The notes: generated from the sequence alone by a model not told the origin. DNA of 64,000 nt from an uncultured SAR116 cluster alpha proteobacterium (GCA_902524215.1 CABZCK010000001.1:62001-126000), one strand, 5' to 3'. Shown: positions 51,397 to 62,895, numbered from the stretch's first letter. Numbers and translations are program-made.

Positions 51397-52003
51397 CTAA
51401 CTTTACCTTTAATAATTTTAAATTTGACCAAGCCTCTCGTTTTAATCTTTGGTTTTTAATTATATTCGAGACTGAAGGAATTTTAAAATAGTTAAAATTT
51501 AAATTATTTTTATAGACATTTAAATATCGGTTTAATTCATCTGAGCACATATCAATAAAAATTTTAGGTCTTAAAATTGCAAAATATAATTTTAAGATTT
51601 CATTTATTTTTTCAAAGTCGTTTTTTTCCATTTTTGCTAAATCAATATTAATAATAAAAAATTCATCAATATGTTTCCCAATCGAAATAAACATTTTTTC
51701 TAATAACTTTGGTTGATTTTTTTTAAAATGATCGAAATTTGTTGAATTGGTCTCCTCAGATAGTAATAAAATGTTTTTTGAAGAAATATTATAATTTCTT
51801 AAAACTAACTGAAAGTTATTTTTAATTTGCCACTCTTTAACAAAATTATCTACATCTTTAATACTTTTAAAATTTTCTTCTATTTTACTTTGCTTTATTT
51901 TTAAATATTTTTTTTTAGAAAAAGATATATTTAATCCTAAATCTACTAAAAAATTGGTATAATTTTTAACCATTAAAAATTCATTTTCATTTTTTTGTTC
52001 CAT
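51386..52003 (-). CDS. hypothetical protein; degenerate UDG family 4-like relic proposed
   Basis: C-terminal YFKIPSVSNIIKNQRLKREAWSNLKLLK resembles HPAYLLRxPxxKREAWxDLxxL of UDG4; catalytic and Fe-S Cys motifs absent. Confidence 0.45.
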   Translation of the reverse strand: MEQKNENEFLMVKNYTNFLVDLGLNISFSKKKYLKIKQSKIEENFKSIKDVDNFVKEWQIKNNFQLVLRNYNISSKNILLLSEETNSTNFDHFKKNQPKLLEKMFISIGKHIDEFFIINIDLAKMEKNDFEKINEILKLYFAILRPKIFIDMCSDELNRYLNVYKNNLNFNYFKIPSVSNIIKNQRLKREAWSNLKLLKVKLDDS

Positions 52004-52048
52004 TATGATTATGATAGGATAATTTTATGATATCGTATATACTATAAT

Positions 52049-53671
52049 GTGGTACTGGTGAAATTTTTTAAGCTATTTTTTTTATTTTTTATAATTAACT
52101 TTTTTCTTGGTTGTACAAACAGATTAAAAGAAAATAACATTTCATCTAAACTTGAACCAAATTCTAATTTTGGTCGTTTTTTGTCAACGAGATATTCCTT
52201 AAAAGTCGGTGATAATGATGTTGCATCTAAATTAATATCTAAATCCAAAAATTTACACCTTGACTTTACCTTAGCCGAATTAAATTTTAAAAGTTATTTA
52301 ATTAATGGTGATTTTTATAAAGCAAAAAAATTTAAATTAATGGCTCCAAATGGATTAAAAGAACTACCGATGTATGATCTACCTGATTTTATAATGAATT
52401 TAAAAAATGGAAATTTTTTAAAGTCAAACAATTTTAATACCTCAATAAATAAGTTGCCAGGATTTCAAGTAGTATTTCAGAAATTGAATTATATGAAATT
52501 AGTTGAATCTGAGAATATTAAAGAAATTGATATTAATTTAGACAATTCTAATATTTTTAATCTATTGATTTTTGAAAATACAAAAATTGAAAAACAAGTT
52601 TATTCTAAAATGAAAAAAACAAATTTAAGTCTTATCGAAAACATTTTATACTTAGGTTATTTGAAACGAAAAAACCCAAAAAAATTTGATAAAAAAATTA
52701 ATAATTTTAGCTTGAAATTTAACTATGATGTTAATACCTTAAATGCATACTTTGAAGATAAACCTTACATAAAAATGAAACCTAGCAATCAATTTATACT
52801 TGCAAATTTATTTTCTTATATTTCATTCCTTCTTTCTTCTCAAAAAAATTTGCCAAACTCTTACTTAAAGATTTTAAATGAAATTTCACATTACTTAGAG
52901 CCTACTCTTGGAAATAGTAATTATTTTTTGGCTCAAATTTATGCTAATGAAAAAAATTTTCAAATCGCTTTAAACAAATTAAATAGAATAAAAGAAAATT
53001 CCTTTATGTTTTTATATTCAAAAATTAAAAAATATAGGATCTTAAAAACTATTGATAAAAATAAATCGAGCATGCTATTAAAATCAATGCAAAAAGAATA
53101 TCCAAATAATAGTGAGATATTATCTTTAATAGCTAATAATTATAGAAATCAAAATAAATGTATCAAAGCTATAAAAATCTATGACCAGTTAATTGAAAAA
53201 AATATAAATAAGACTAACTATTATTACCTTAAAGCTATTTGTTTGGACAAATTAGATAAATGGAAAGAATCAAGAAAAATATTGCTTCAACTTATTTCTA
53301 AAAACCCAAATGATGCTTATGTTTTAAATTATCTTAGTTATTCCATGGCTATAAGAAATGAAGATTTAATCGAAGCAAAAAAACTGATCATTAGGGCATT
53401 AAGAATTGAAAAGAATAATGGCTTTTTTTTAGATACCCTTGGTTGGATTCAGTTTAAACAAGGTTATGAAGATAAAGCCGTTAGAACAATTCAAAAGGCA
53501 ATCGAATTAGAACCAAATAATTCAGAAATAATAGATCATCTTGGTGATATATATTATAAAATTGGAAGAGTAAAAGAAGCTATTTATGAATGGAATAGAG
53601 CTTTAGATGGAAACGCTGACGATAAATTAAAAGAAGAAATCAAATCTAAATTGAAAAAACATTCTAAATGA
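52049..53671 (+). CDS. TPR lipoprotein-like protein (GTG start)
   Basis: Lipobox-like FFLGCTNR; C-terminal TPRs (GWIQFKQGYEDKAVRTIQKAIELEPNNSEI). Confidence 0.8.
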   Translation: MVLVKFFKLFFLFFIINFFLGCTNRLKENNISSKLEPNSNFGRFLSTRYSLKVGDNDVASKLISKSKNLHLDFTLAELNFKSYLINGDFYKAKKFKLMAPNGLKELPMYDLPDFIMNLKNGNFLKSNNFNTSINKLPGFQVVFQKLNYMKLVESENIKEIDINLDNSNIFNLLIFENTKIEKQVYSKMKKTNLSLIENILYLGYLKRKNPKKFDKKINNFSLKFNYDVNTLNAYFEDKPYIKMKPSNQFILANLFSYISFLLSSQKNLPNSYLKILNEISHYLEPTLGNSNYFLAQIYANEKNFQIALNKLNRIKENSFMFLYSKIKKYRILKTIDKNKSSMLLKSMQKEYPNNSEILSLIANNYRNQNKCIKAIKIYDQLIEKNINKTNYYYLKAICLDKLDKWKESRKILLQLISKNPNDAYVLNYLSYSMAIRNEDLIEAKKLIIRALRIEKNNGFFLDTLGWIQFKQGYEDKAVRTIQKAIELEPNNSEIIDHLGDIYYKIGRVKEAIYEWNRALDGNADDKLKEEIKSKLKKHSK

Positions 53672-54543
53672 AAAATTCTATTTCTTTAATTGCACCAGCT
53701 AAATTAAATCTAAACCTGTATGTTAAAGATAAATTAGAAAACGGTTATCATTCATTGGAAAGTGACGTTTGTTTTTTAGATCTGCATGATGAAATAAACA
53801 TCAAAATTAGCAATATAAATAAAATAAAATTAAGTAGTAAAAGTATTTTTTTTTTAAAAGATGAGAACATTTTATCAAAAACATTAAAATTTTTTAATGA
53901 TGAATTTGGAAAAAATGACAAGTTTAATATTACATTGAAAAAAAATATACCAATAGGAGCTGGACTAGGTGGGGGGTCTTCAGACAGTGCGGCTTTATTA
54001 TTAGGTCTCAGATATTTTTATAATATAAATCCTTTTAATTCAGAAAAAATTTCTTTGAAAAAGCTTAAAGAAATAGGGTTTAAAATTGGGTCTGATGTTC
54101 CAGCGTGTATAATGAGTAAAAGCGTTAAATTAACCGGAATTGGAGAACAATTAAAAAAAATACATATTGAAAAAAATTATAAATTTTTACTAATTTATCC
54201 GAATAAAACATTATCTACACAGAAAGTTTTTAATACTTTTGATTTTAAAAAAGTTAGAAATAAAAAAACTATGTATTTTAACAAAATTAAAATATTTAAT
54301 TCTCTTACATTTACATCTCAATCCATTGAGCCAGAGATAAAAAAAATTTTAAACATTTTGAAATCTTTTGATAAAATTGTAGCTTTTGGTATGTCCGGAA
54401 GTGGTTCAAGTTGTTTTGGTATATTTAAAAACTCTAATGACTTAATTAATGATAAAGAGTTTAAAAAATTGAAATTAAAAAAAAATTATTTTATTTGGCA
54501 TGGAAATAAAAAAGAGTTTGGATATAATAGAATAATATATTAA
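53668..54543 (+). CDS. ispE: 4-diphosphocytidyl-2-C-methyl-D-erythritol kinase
   Basis: APAKLNLNLYVKDKLENGYHSLES, IPIGAGLGGGSSDSAALL. Confidence 0.95.
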   Translation: MKNSISLIAPAKLNLNLYVKDKLENGYHSLESDVCFLDLHDEINIKISNINKIKLSSKSIFFLKDENILSKTLKFFNDEFGKNDKFNITLKKNIPIGAGLGGGSSDSAALLLGLRYFYNINPFNSEKISLKKLKEIGFKIGSDVPACIMSKSVKLTGIGEQLKKIHIEKNYKFLLIYPNKTLSTQKVFNTFDFKKVRNKKTMYFNKIKIFNSLTFTSQSIEPEIKKILNILKSFDKIVAFGMSGSGSSCFGIFKNSNDLINDKEFKKLKLKKNYFIWHGNKKEFGYNRIIY

Positions 54544-54556
54544 ACATGGTTATAAA

Positions 54557-54631
54557 TGGGGTGTAGCCAAGTGGTAAGGCATCGGGTTTTGATCCCGTGT
54601 ACCGTAGGTTCGAATCCTACCACCCCAGCCA
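54557..54631 (+). tRNA. tRNA-Gln(TTG), CCA encoded
   Basis: tggggtg...caccccagcca acceptor, loop ttttgat (TTG), ggttcgaatcc T-arm. Confidence 0.96.
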
Positions 54632-54632
54632 A

Positions 54633-55319
54633 TTAAGTCTTTAGCTCATTAAAATAGTAGCCACCTAGATTGTCTGAACAAATAAAAGAATGGTTGTAGT
54701 CAAATGTATTAAGTTTTTTTTTCAAGCTGTATATATGCGTTTCTAATGTATGAGTATTAATTCTCTCTGTAATTCCCCAAACCTTTATCAAAATTTCATC
54801 CTTTTTTAGAACACTATCTTTATTTTCTAATATAAAATTTAGTAATCGACTTTCTTTTTCAGTAAGATTAATTATGACGTTACTTTTTTTATTTAACAAA
54901 AGTTTAGTCTCTGGCCTAAAAATTAAATTATTTGTAATTTTGATATTTTTTTGATGAGTTTCATAACTTATAAAGAAATCTCTTATAATATCTATCATTT
55001 GGTTCAGTTTGAAAGGTTTAACAACAAAATTGTAATTGCTATATTTTTTTAATTGTGACCTTTCAACTTGATTATCGTACACTATAATAATTTTCGATTT
55101 TTTTCTATTTTCTAAGTCTAGTAGTATATTAGAGTCATCTTTAATAAATTTAAAATTAACTATCGTAAGATCTATTGTATTAAATTCACTGACAACATTG
55201 ATATTATAACTTTTTAAAAATTTTATATTGAAATAATTTTCAAATACAATTGGCATTTGTTGTACAATTAAATCATTCAATAATTTATCATTCTCAATTA
55301 TAACAAATTTTTTTTGCAT
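54633..55319 (-). CDS. OmpR-type response regulator with atypical receiver domain
   Basis: ENDKLLND, DLTIVNFKF, VVKPF, C-terminal winged helix (LTEKESRLLNFILENKDSVLKKDEILIKVWG). Confidence 0.85.
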   Translation of the reverse strand: MQKKFVIIENDKLLNDLIVQQMPIVFENYFNIKFLKSYNINVVSEFNTIDLTIVNFKFIKDDSNILLDLENRKKSKIIIVYDNQVERSQLKKYSNYNFVVKPFKLNQMIDIIRDFFISYETHQKNIKITNNLIFRPETKLLLNKKSNVIINLTEKESRLLNFILENKDSVLKKDEILIKVWGITERINTHTLETHIYSLKKKLNTFDYNHSFICSDNLGGYYFNELKT

Positions 55320-55356
55320 TTTTTATAACTATATATATATCATTAATTATACTGTC

Positions 55357-56463
55357 ATGAAACATAATCTACAATTTGAAAGAATATTATTTGAATTAAA
55401 TAGAGGCCATCATATTATTCTCTTAGATGATGAAAATAGAAGTAACATTCTATTTTCAGCTGCAGAAGCTATTAATGAAAACACTCTAGATTTTCATAGA
55501 AAATTTTCAAAGAGCTTTCCAAGTATTTTATTATCTCCTGAAAGATGTAAAACTTTAAATATTAAAACCGATTATTGCTGTTCTCTATCTATCGATTTCA
55601 AATGGTCAATAAAAAAAATATATAATTTAGCGTTTGGGAGTAGTCTGGATAAGAAATTAAAATTAAATGGAGTTATTGAAGAAAGGTCTAAACTTATAGA
55701 TATAAGTTTACAAATATTAAAAAAAGGTAAATTACTGCCATGTGGAATCTTTTCAATAATTAATAGTTCTGAAAATATTCCAATTGAACAATTAGCCATG
55801 AAGGAAAAGATATTAACTTTCAATATTTCTGAATTTTATGAAATGTTCGGTTTAAAACAACCTAACATTAGTATCGTTACAAGAGCTAAATTGCCAATTA
55901 AAAAAACTGACGATGCAGAAATAATCATTTTTAAATTTAACAATGAACCAAAGGAATATTTTTGTATTTTAATCGGTAAGATTTATGAAAAAAATTCATT
56001 AAATTTATCTCCAACAGTTAGAATACATAGTCAATGTGTTACTGGAGACATATTTCATAGCCTCAAATGTGACTGTGGGGAACAATTAGACAAATCCTTG
56101 GATATAATGGTTCAAAATGGAGAAGGTGTTTTAATTTATTTACCTCAAGAAGGAAGAGATATTGGCCTGACCAATAAGATACGTGCTTATAAACTTCAAG
56201 AAGACGGTATAGATACTGTAGATGCTAATTTAACATTAGGATTTAAAGATGATGAGAGATCATACGATGTAGCTGTTGCAATATTAAAAAAATTAAACTT
56301 TAAAAAGATCAATTTAATTACAAATAATCCAAATAAAATTGAAAAGTTAAATAAAGAGGGATTAAAAGTTTTGAAGGTTATTAAATTAAATATTAAACCT
56401 AATGAAATAAATAAAAATTATTTAAGTACTAAGAAAAATAAATCTAACCATATATTTGATTAG
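55357..56463 (+). CDS. ribA: GTP cyclohydrolase II (with N-terminal RibB-like region)
   Basis: VRIHSQCVTGDIFHSLKCDCGEQLD, LPQEGRDIGLTNKIRAYKLQ; N-terminal region resembles DHBP synthase. Confidence 0.93.
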   Translation: MKHNLQFERILFELNRGHHIILLDDENRSNILFSAAEAINENTLDFHRKFSKSFPSILLSPERCKTLNIKTDYCCSLSIDFKWSIKKIYNLAFGSSLDKKLKLNGVIEERSKLIDISLQILKKGKLLPCGIFSIINSSENIPIEQLAMKEKILTFNISEFYEMFGLKQPNISIVTRAKLPIKKTDDAEIIIFKFNNEPKEYFCILIGKIYEKNSLNLSPTVRIHSQCVTGDIFHSLKCDCGEQLDKSLDIMVQNGEGVLIYLPQEGRDIGLTNKIRAYKLQEDGIDTVDANLTLGFKDDERSYDVAVAILKKLNFKKINLITNNPNKIEKLNKEGLKVLKVIKLNIKPNEINKNYLSTKKNKSNHIFD

Positions 56464-57125
56464 AGTCTTTTGCCAAAAAATGAGCTCCCGATTCTCAAAT
56501 AGGTAGAACCGAATTTAATAGCTTTTGTAAAATCCATAGACATCCCCATAGATAAATCACTTAGTTTAAATTTATTTGCTAATTCTCTTAAAATACAAAA
56601 ATGAATACTAGGTTCTTCGTCTATTGGAGGTAAACACATTAATCCTTTTACAGGTATTTTTAGACTATTCACAAATTTGAAAAATTCTTCAAATTTATTT
56701 AAATTGATGCCAGATTTATTCTCTTCATTTCCAGTGTTGACTTGTATCATGAATGACTTTGTTTTGCTTTTAGATGTTAAATTTTTTGAAATTTCCAAAG
56801 CTAAGTTTTCTCTATCTAAAGTATGAATTACATCGAAGAAATTTAAAGCTTTTTTAACTTTATTGGTCTGTAGATGTCCTATATAATGTAATTCTATATC
56901 ATTATATATATTTAGAAAATTTGACCATCTTTTTATAGCATCTTGCAACTTATTTTCACCATAAATTCTTTGTCCAAATTTTAAAGCATCTAATATTTTT
57001 TCATTAGGCTGTTGTTTTGACACCGCTATAAGTTTAGGCAGAGGGTTTTTAGAATAAAATGATTCATCATGACATTTTTTTATTAATTTATTTAGTTTTA
57101 AATATCTATTTTGAATTTCATCCAT
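56460..57125 (-). CDS. YggS/PLPBP family PLP homeostasis protein
   Basis: LIAVSKQQP, YGENKLQDA, HYIGHLQTNKVK, LSMGMSMDFTKAIKFGSTYLRIGSSFFG. Confidence 0.93.
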   Translation of the reverse strand: MDEIQNRYLKLNKLIKKCHDESFYSKNPLPKLIAVSKQQPNEKILDALKFGQRIYGENKLQDAIKRWSNFLNIYNDIELHYIGHLQTNKVKKALNFFDVIHTLDRENLALEISKNLTSKSKTKSFMIQVNTGNEENKSGINLNKFEEFFKFVNSLKIPVKGLMCLPPIDEEPSIHFCILRELANKFKLSDLSMGMSMDFTKAIKFGSTYLRIGSSFFGKRL

Positions 57126-57301
57126 TGTAAAAGTTTCCTATGTTGCAAATTTACCACAAAAAAAATAAAATGTGATATTTTTGCAATTAAAAGTATGGCA
57201 ATATTACTGATTAATTAGTATATATAACTTATTAATTTTCAAGGGGAAAATTAAGCTAACAAATGTTGTCTATCAACATATTTATAAGAGAGGATTACGT
57301 T

Positions 57302-58294
57302 ATGCGTAAATTATTATTAACATCATCTGCTCTTGTTGCTGCTGCAAGTATATCATCATATGCTGTAGCCGACGTATCAGTAACAGGTGCATTTGAATGG
57401 ACATATAGTTCAACATCTTCAAACATTGCTGCTACAGATGGTGATGCACAAGGTGTTAACAATGAACTTACAATTAAGTTTACAAACAAGACTGATAGTG
57501 GCCTTACTATCACTGGTGTATATGACATTGATGCAGATGCAAGTACAATTGATGAGTCATGGATGTCAATTTCAGGTGGTTTTGGTTCTTTAAAATTAGG
57601 AAAAGACGTGGGTGCTAATGACGATTTCGGTATCGGTGAGCATGATTTAATTGATGAAGATCTTTCAGTCGTTCAAACAGGCTCTGCTTCTATTGTAACT
57701 AACTCTGGTGAGTCAGGTGCTGCTGATACAAATAAGATTAACTACACAACACCATCAATGGGTGGATTTAGAGCTGGTTACTCAATCTATGATAGTGGAA
57801 CAGCAGATGCTGCTACTGACCAAATAGCTATGGGTGCAGAATATACAATGCCAATGGCTGGTGGTTCAATGATGATCAGATATAATAAGCAAACGACAGA
57901 CGGTACTGCTACTAGTGAAACTGAATCATCTAACTATGGTGTTAAGATAACTATGGGTGCATTATCTGCAATTGCTTCTACTGGTAAATCAACAATTGGA
58001 ACTGGTGGATCTCAATCTGATGATCGTAACGCAAGCGGTGTTGGTCTTAAATATGACCTCGGTGGCGGAATGACAATAGCTGCTACTACTATGAAAGCTG
58101 AAGATGATAAAGATCTATCAGGTACACAGAATGAAGAGTACTCAGCAAATCTTGCTGAAGTTGTGTACACTGTTGCTCCTGGTTTAAAAGCTAAAGTAAC
58201 ATACCTGGACTATGATTATAAGGCAGGTGGTGAAAGTGCAGCACAAAATGACTCAGGTTCAAAAACACAATTAACTTTATCAGCTTCATTCTAA
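57302..58294 (+). CDS. Gram-negative porin (start taken at MRKLLLTSSAL)
   Basis: Signal peptide MRKLLLTSSALVAAASISSYAVADVSVTGAFEW; SMGGFRAGYSIYD; terminal aromatic LSASF. Confidence 0.9.
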   Translation: MRKLLLTSSALVAAASISSYAVADVSVTGAFEWTYSSTSSNIAATDGDAQGVNNELTIKFTNKTDSGLTITGVYDIDADASTIDESWMSISGGFGSLKLGKDVGANDDFGIGEHDLIDEDLSVVQTGSASIVTNSGESGAADTNKINYTTPSMGGFRAGYSIYDSGTADAATDQIAMGAEYTMPMAGGSMMIRYNKQTTDGTATSETESSNYGVKITMGALSAIASTGKSTIGTGGSQSDDRNASGVGLKYDLGGGMTIAATTMKAEDDKDLSGTQNEEYSANLAEVVYTVAPGLKAKVTYLDYDYKAGGESAAQNDSGSKTQLTLSASF

Positions 58295-58314
58295 GAAAGC
58301 TGATAAATATAAGA

Positions 58315-58344
58315 AAAAAGGGTAACTTTAAGTTACCCTTTTTT
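58315..58344 (+). terminator. strong rho-independent terminator after porin
   Basis: aaaaagggtaac-tttaa-gttacccttttttt. Confidence 0.93.
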
Positions 58345-58381
58345 ATTTTACATTTAAAAATTTCAGATTATATTTATTAAA

Positions 58382-58846
58382 ATGAAAATCTCAATTACAT
58401 TTCTGATATTTCTTTTACTTATCTCATGTTCATCAGATTATGAAGTTCCTACTGAAAAAAGTGAACCAGGGTTATTCAGTAAAGATAGAAAAAAAGGAAT
58501 GTCTATTACAGATTTTTTAAACAAAGATCCTTACGAAGACAAAAGTTTTTATGTGAACTCTTTCTTGTGGCGAGCAAGCCTTGACGTTTTATCATTTGCA
58601 CCTTTTCAGTCTACAGACGCATTTGGTGGAATATTAGTGACTGAATGGTATAAAAAAAATGATGAACAGATTAAACTAATTGCTACTGTTAAATCTAGAG
58701 AGCTAAGATCAGAAGGAATCAAATTACAAGTATTTATAAAAAATAAGAAAAATGAAATAACAGAAGATATTGTGCTTGCAAAAAAAATTGAAAATTTAAT
58801 TTTAACAAAAGCTAGAAGGCTTAGAATACAAAATAAACTTAATTAA
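58382..58846 (+). CDS. DUF3576-like lipoprotein
   Basis: Lipobox [39 protein letters not shown]. Confidence 0.8.
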   Translation: MKISITFLIFLLLISCSSDYEVPTEKSEPGLFSKDRKKGMSITDFLNKDPYEDKSFYVNSFLWRASLDVLSFAPFQSTDAFGGILVTEWYKKNDEQIKLIATVKSRELRSEGIKLQVFIKNKKNEITEDIVLAKKIENLILTKARRLRIQNKLN

Positions 58847-58860
58847 TTTCTGAGTTTATT

Positions 58861-61410
58861 GTGATAAAATATAATCCATCAAAAATCGAAGAAAAGTGGC
58901 AAAACTATTGGGATAGAAATAAAACCTTCCTATCTAAAATAGACAAAAATTTGAAAAAATATTATGTGTTAGAAATGTTTCCATACCCTTCAGGTGATAT
59001 ACATATGGGACATGTAAGAAACTATACACTTGGTGATCTTATAGCAAGATATAAAAGAGCAAATGGCTTCAATGTTATGCATCCAATGGGTTGGGATTCG
59101 TTCGGAATGCCTGCTGAAAATGCAGCAATATCCAATAATGTTCACCCTAAATCATGGACAGAAAAAAACATTAAGAACATGAAAACTCAACTAAAAAAGA
59201 TGGGGCTGTCATATGATTGGAGCAAAGAAATTTCTACATGTAAATCTGATTACTACAAGCATGAACAGAAAATTTTTATTGAATTTTATAAAAGAGGTTT
59301 AGCTTATCAAAAAGAAACAATTGTGAATTGGGATCCTGTTGAAAAAACTGTTCTGGCAAATGAGCAAGTAATTGATGGCAGAGGATGGCGTTCTGATGCA
59401 ATAATTCAAAAAAAGAAGATGAAAGGTTGGTTTTTAAAAATTACTGATTTTGCTGAAGAACTTCTTAAAGATTTGAAAACACTTAAAAATTGGCCAGAAA
59501 AAGTGAAGTTGATGCAAGAAAACTGGATAGGAAAAAGTTTAGGTGCTCACATTCATTTTTATATACCTAAAACAAATATAAAAATTACTGTTTTCTCAAC
59601 CAGACCAGACACTCTATTTGGTGCATCATTTATTGCGATATCTCCTGAACATAATTTAGTAGACAAACTTAAAAAAGATTATCCCGAAATAAATGAAAAA
59701 CTTACAGAGTTAAATTTAAAAATTACTAATGAGCAAAATTTAGATAAAATTGAAAAGATTGGTCTGAAAACTCCACTTAGCGCATTCCATCCATTTATAA
59801 AAAATAAACTCATTCCTATTTTTATAGCTAATTTTGTCTTAACTGATTATGGAACAGGAGCAGTTTTTGGATGTCCAGCACATGACCAAAGAGATTTTGA
59901 TTTTGCTAAAAAATATAACCTTGAAATTATTCAAGTTGTTAGCAAAGAAAAAAATCAATTTATAAAAAAAGAATTAAAAAGTGCTTACACAGAAAATGGT
60001 TATTTAATAAATTCAGATTTTCTTAATAATCTTACTGTTGACAAAGCAAAAGAAACTTCCATAAGAAAATTAGAAGAATTGAATCTAGGGTCACGTAGTG
60101 TTAATTACAGATTAAAAGACTGGGGTGTATCGAGGCAAAGATATTGGGGTTGTCCTATACCAATTATTTACTGTCAGAGTTGTGGAATACAAACAGTACC
60201 TGAAAAAGATTTACCCGTAAAACTTCCGGAAAGAGTTGATTTTCAAAAATCTGGAAATCCTATATTGAATCAAACTGATTGGATTAGTGTGAAATGTCCA
60301 AAGTGTTTTAAAGATGCAAAAAGAGAAACTGATACTTTTGATACTTTTTTTGAATCGAGTTGGTACTTTGCTAGATTTACAGACCCTAATTATAAAGATG
60401 CTATTAATGAAAATCATGCTAATTATTGGTTGCCAGTTGACCAGTATATTGGAGGTATAGAACATGCTGTATTGCATCTTTTATACTCCAGATTTTTTAT
60501 CAAAGCGATGAACAAATTGAATTTAATTAAACTTAACGAACCATTCAAATCTTTACAAACCCAGGGAATGGTTTGTCATCAAACATATAAAAATAATAAT
60601 AACGAGTGGATATTTCCAAAAGATGTAATAAAAGAAAATGGTAAATTTTTTACAATTGAAGATAAACAAATAGTTACTCCTGGCAGAATCGAAAAAATGA
60701 GTAAATCAAAAAAAAATGTGGTTGATCCTAATACTATTGTTAACAGATTTGGTTCTGACACTGCAAGATTTTTTATTTTGTCTGATTCCCCGCCACAAAG
60801 AGATATGGAATGGACAGATGCAGGTGTTGAAGGAGCATCCAGATTTTTAAATAAAGTTTGGCAACTCATAATTTCCAATGACTATAAAAAAATATCCTAT
60901 CAAAAGATTAAACATCATGATGAAAGCGATTTTAGAATTTTATTATGTAACTATAAAACAATAAAAAATGTTACCCAAGCAATCGAAAACTTTCATTTTA
61001 ATATAGCTATAGCGAACATAAGAACTTTATTTAATGCACTTAATTTATACGTTGCAAAAACGAGTAATAAAAAAATTATTAAAAAATTTTGTATTTCAAA
61101 TTTCCTTATTTTATTAAATCCTATATGTCCTCATATATGTGAAGAAGCTTGGGAAATTTTAGGAAATAAAAACTCTATTTCTAATTCACCATGGCCCAAA
61201 GTTGATTTAGAGTACTTAAATGAAAATCAAGTCACTCTTCCAATTCAAATTAATGGAAAAAGAAGAGGTGAAATTCAAATATCTAAATCTTTAAACAGTG
61301 AAGAAGTAGAAAATTTAGTGTTGAAGCATCAAAATATTGTCAAATATTTAACTCAATCTCCTAAAAAAATTATTTATATTCCAAATAAAATTATTAATAT
61401 CGTGATATGA
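58861..61410 (+). CDS. leuS: leucyl-tRNA synthetase (GTG start)
   Basis: [37 protein letters not shown]. Confidence 0.98.
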   Translation: MIKYNPSKIEEKWQNYWDRNKTFLSKIDKNLKKYYVLEMFPYPSGDIHMGHVRNYTLGDLIARYKRANGFNVMHPMGWDSFGMPAENAAISNNVHPKSWTEKNIKNMKTQLKKMGLSYDWSKEISTCKSDYYKHEQKIFIEFYKRGLAYQKETIVNWDPVEKTVLANEQVIDGRGWRSDAIIQKKKMKGWFLKITDFAEELLKDLKTLKNWPEKVKLMQENWIGKSLGAHIHFYIPKTNIKITVFSTRPDTLFGASFIAISPEHNLVDKLKKDYPEINEKLTELNLKITNEQNLDKIEKIGLKTPLSAFHPFIKNKLIPIFIANFVLTDYGTGAVFGCPAHDQRDFDFAKKYNLEIIQVVSKEKNQFIKKELKSAYTENGYLINSDFLNNLTVDKAKETSIRKLEELNLGSRSVNYRLKDWGVSRQRYWGCPIPIIYCQSCGIQTVPEKDLPVKLPERVDFQKSGNPILNQTDWISVKCPKCFKDAKRETDTFDTFFESSWYFARFTDPNYKDAINENHANYWLPVDQYIGGIEHAVLHLLYSRFFIKAMNKLNLIKLNEPFKSLQTQGMVCHQTYKNNNNEWIFPKDVIKENGKFFTIEDKQIVTPGRIEKMSKSKKNVVDPNTIVNRFGSDTARFFILSDSPPQRDMEWTDAGVEGASRFLNKVWQLIISNDYKKISYQKIKHHDESDFRILLCNYKTIKNVTQAIENFHFNIAIANIRTLFNALNLYVAKTSNKKIIKKFCISNFLILLNPICPHICEEAWEILGNKNSISNSPWPKVDLEYLNENQVTLPIQINGKRRGEIQISKSLNSEEVENLVLKHQNIVKYLTQSPKKIIYIPNKIINIVI

Positions 61411-61871
61411 AAATTATTTCTCAAATTTTAATCTTATCATTTTTCATTGGTTGTAGTAACTTAACTAATAGAACTAATAATCCACCACAAGTGGATCTTG
61501 TTGTCCCACAAGAAAAATACTCCATGATTTTAAAGCACCATTTTTATAAAAATTTTACCGATTATGATAAAAATTTAACTAAATATACCATAGAAACAAA
61601 TTTATCCTTTAATTCAAGCAATGCACTTTCAGTTGGCGGAAATAAAGAATTATATATAGTTAAAGGAACTCTTGACTTTAAAATATTTAATAAATTAAAA
61701 ACAAAAATTATAAAATCAGGAAGTATTTCAAGTTCCATTAATACTGGAAATGTTTCATCATTATATAGTGTCGATGAAAATAATAATTTTGTAAGAGAGA
61801 GATTATCGAAATACTTAGCATCTAAATTGTATAGAACAATTTTATTAAATATTAAATATAGTGAAAATTAA
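61407..61871 (+). CDS. LPS-assembly lipoprotein LptE-like
   Basis: Lipobox FFIGCSN; position between leuS and holA. Confidence 0.75.
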   Translation: MKIISQILILSFFIGCSNLTNRTNNPPQVDLVVPQEKYSMILKHHFYKNFTDYDKNLTKYTIETNLSFNSSNALSVGGNKELYIVKGTLDFKIFNKLKTKIIKSGSISSSINTGNVSSLYSVDENNNFVRERLSKYLASKLYRTILLNIKYSEN

Positions 61872-62895
61872 CCCACTTAATAAAAATATTTTTTCCAAAA
61901 AAATTGATGAATCTTTCAATATTTTTTATATTTTTGGTAATAATCTTGGTTTGATTGATATATGTTATTCTAAATTAAAGGAAAACTTAAATATTGATTT
62001 GAATGACCCTTTTCAGACAAATTATTTTGATGAAAATAAGTTGTTGCATAATTCCGAAGTCTTTTTTGATGAATTTAACACAATTTCTATATTCGATAAA
62101 AAAAGAACAATAATACTTGATATTAGACAAAGTCATAATAAAAGTGACATAAACAAAATTTTCGCTGATTTTAATTTTTCAAAAATTAAAGATACTCAAC
62201 TTCTAATTGTAAGCTACTATTTTAAACAAACTGACATTTTATCAAAAAAGATATTAAAGAGTGAAAATGCACTTTGTTTTACTTGTTATGATGAAGATGA
62301 GCTTAATATAAAGAATAATTTAAAAAAAGAATTAGTTAAAATGGAACTAAATTTAAATGAACAACAAATTAAAGAATTAACAAGTAAGTTTTCTTACGAC
62401 TCCAAAATAATTCAGAATACCTTTGAAAAAATCAAACTTCAAAATAGAAATAATAATTTAAACTTTGAACAACTTTTGACTTTAATTGATGACAATAATG
62501 ATGAAACTATCTTTGATATGATTAATAAATTATTAACTGGAAATTACTATGAATCTTCAAAATTATTAAACAATTTTAAGCTTAATAATACCTCAAGTGG
62601 TTCAATATTAAATTTGATAAAGTCTAAACTCAAATTATTAAAAACATGTTTAAATATGAAAAAGAATGGTCTCACAAAAAATGCAATAGTAAATTGTAAA
62701 TCTCTAAAAATTTTTTATAAAGAGCATAAATTTTTTTTTAAAATGTTAGATTTGTGGAACTTACGTAAAATTGATGCATGTTTATTTTTTTTATTTAAAA
62801 CAGAACTTAATTGTAAATCAGAAAAAAACTTAGAGTATTTGTTTTTAAATCAATTATTCTTATATATCTATTTTAAAACGAAAGTAAAAAATTAG
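61861..62895 (+). CDS. holA: DNA polymerase III delta subunit (GTG start)
   Basis: FYIFGNNLGLIDICYSKLK, position after leuS-lptE, ~344 aa. Confidence 0.82.
   Translation: MKINPLNKNIFSKKIDESFNIFYIFGNNLGLIDICYSKLKENLNIDLNDPFQTNYFDENKLLHNSEVFFDEFNTISIFDKKRTIILDIRQSHNKSDINKIFADFNFSKIKDTQLLIVSYYFKQTDILSKKILKSENALCFTCYDEDELNIKNNLKKELVKMELNLNEQQIKELTSKFSYDSKIIQNTFEKIKLQNRNNNLNFEQLLTLIDDNNDETIFDMINKLLTGNYYESSKLLNNFKLNNTSSGSILNLIKSKLKLLKTCLNMKKNGLTKNAIVNCKSLKIFYKEHKFFFKMLDLWNLRKIDACLFFLFKTELNCKSEKNLEYLFLNQLFLYIYFKTKVKN

Noticed and set aside
54557-54631. Second integration site at tRNA-Gln
   Set aside because: No integrase nearby and no noticed duplicate of its 3' end in the window.
57387-57593. 68-aa alternative-frame ORF inside porin
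   Set aside because: Low-complexity frame-shifted reading of the porin gene.
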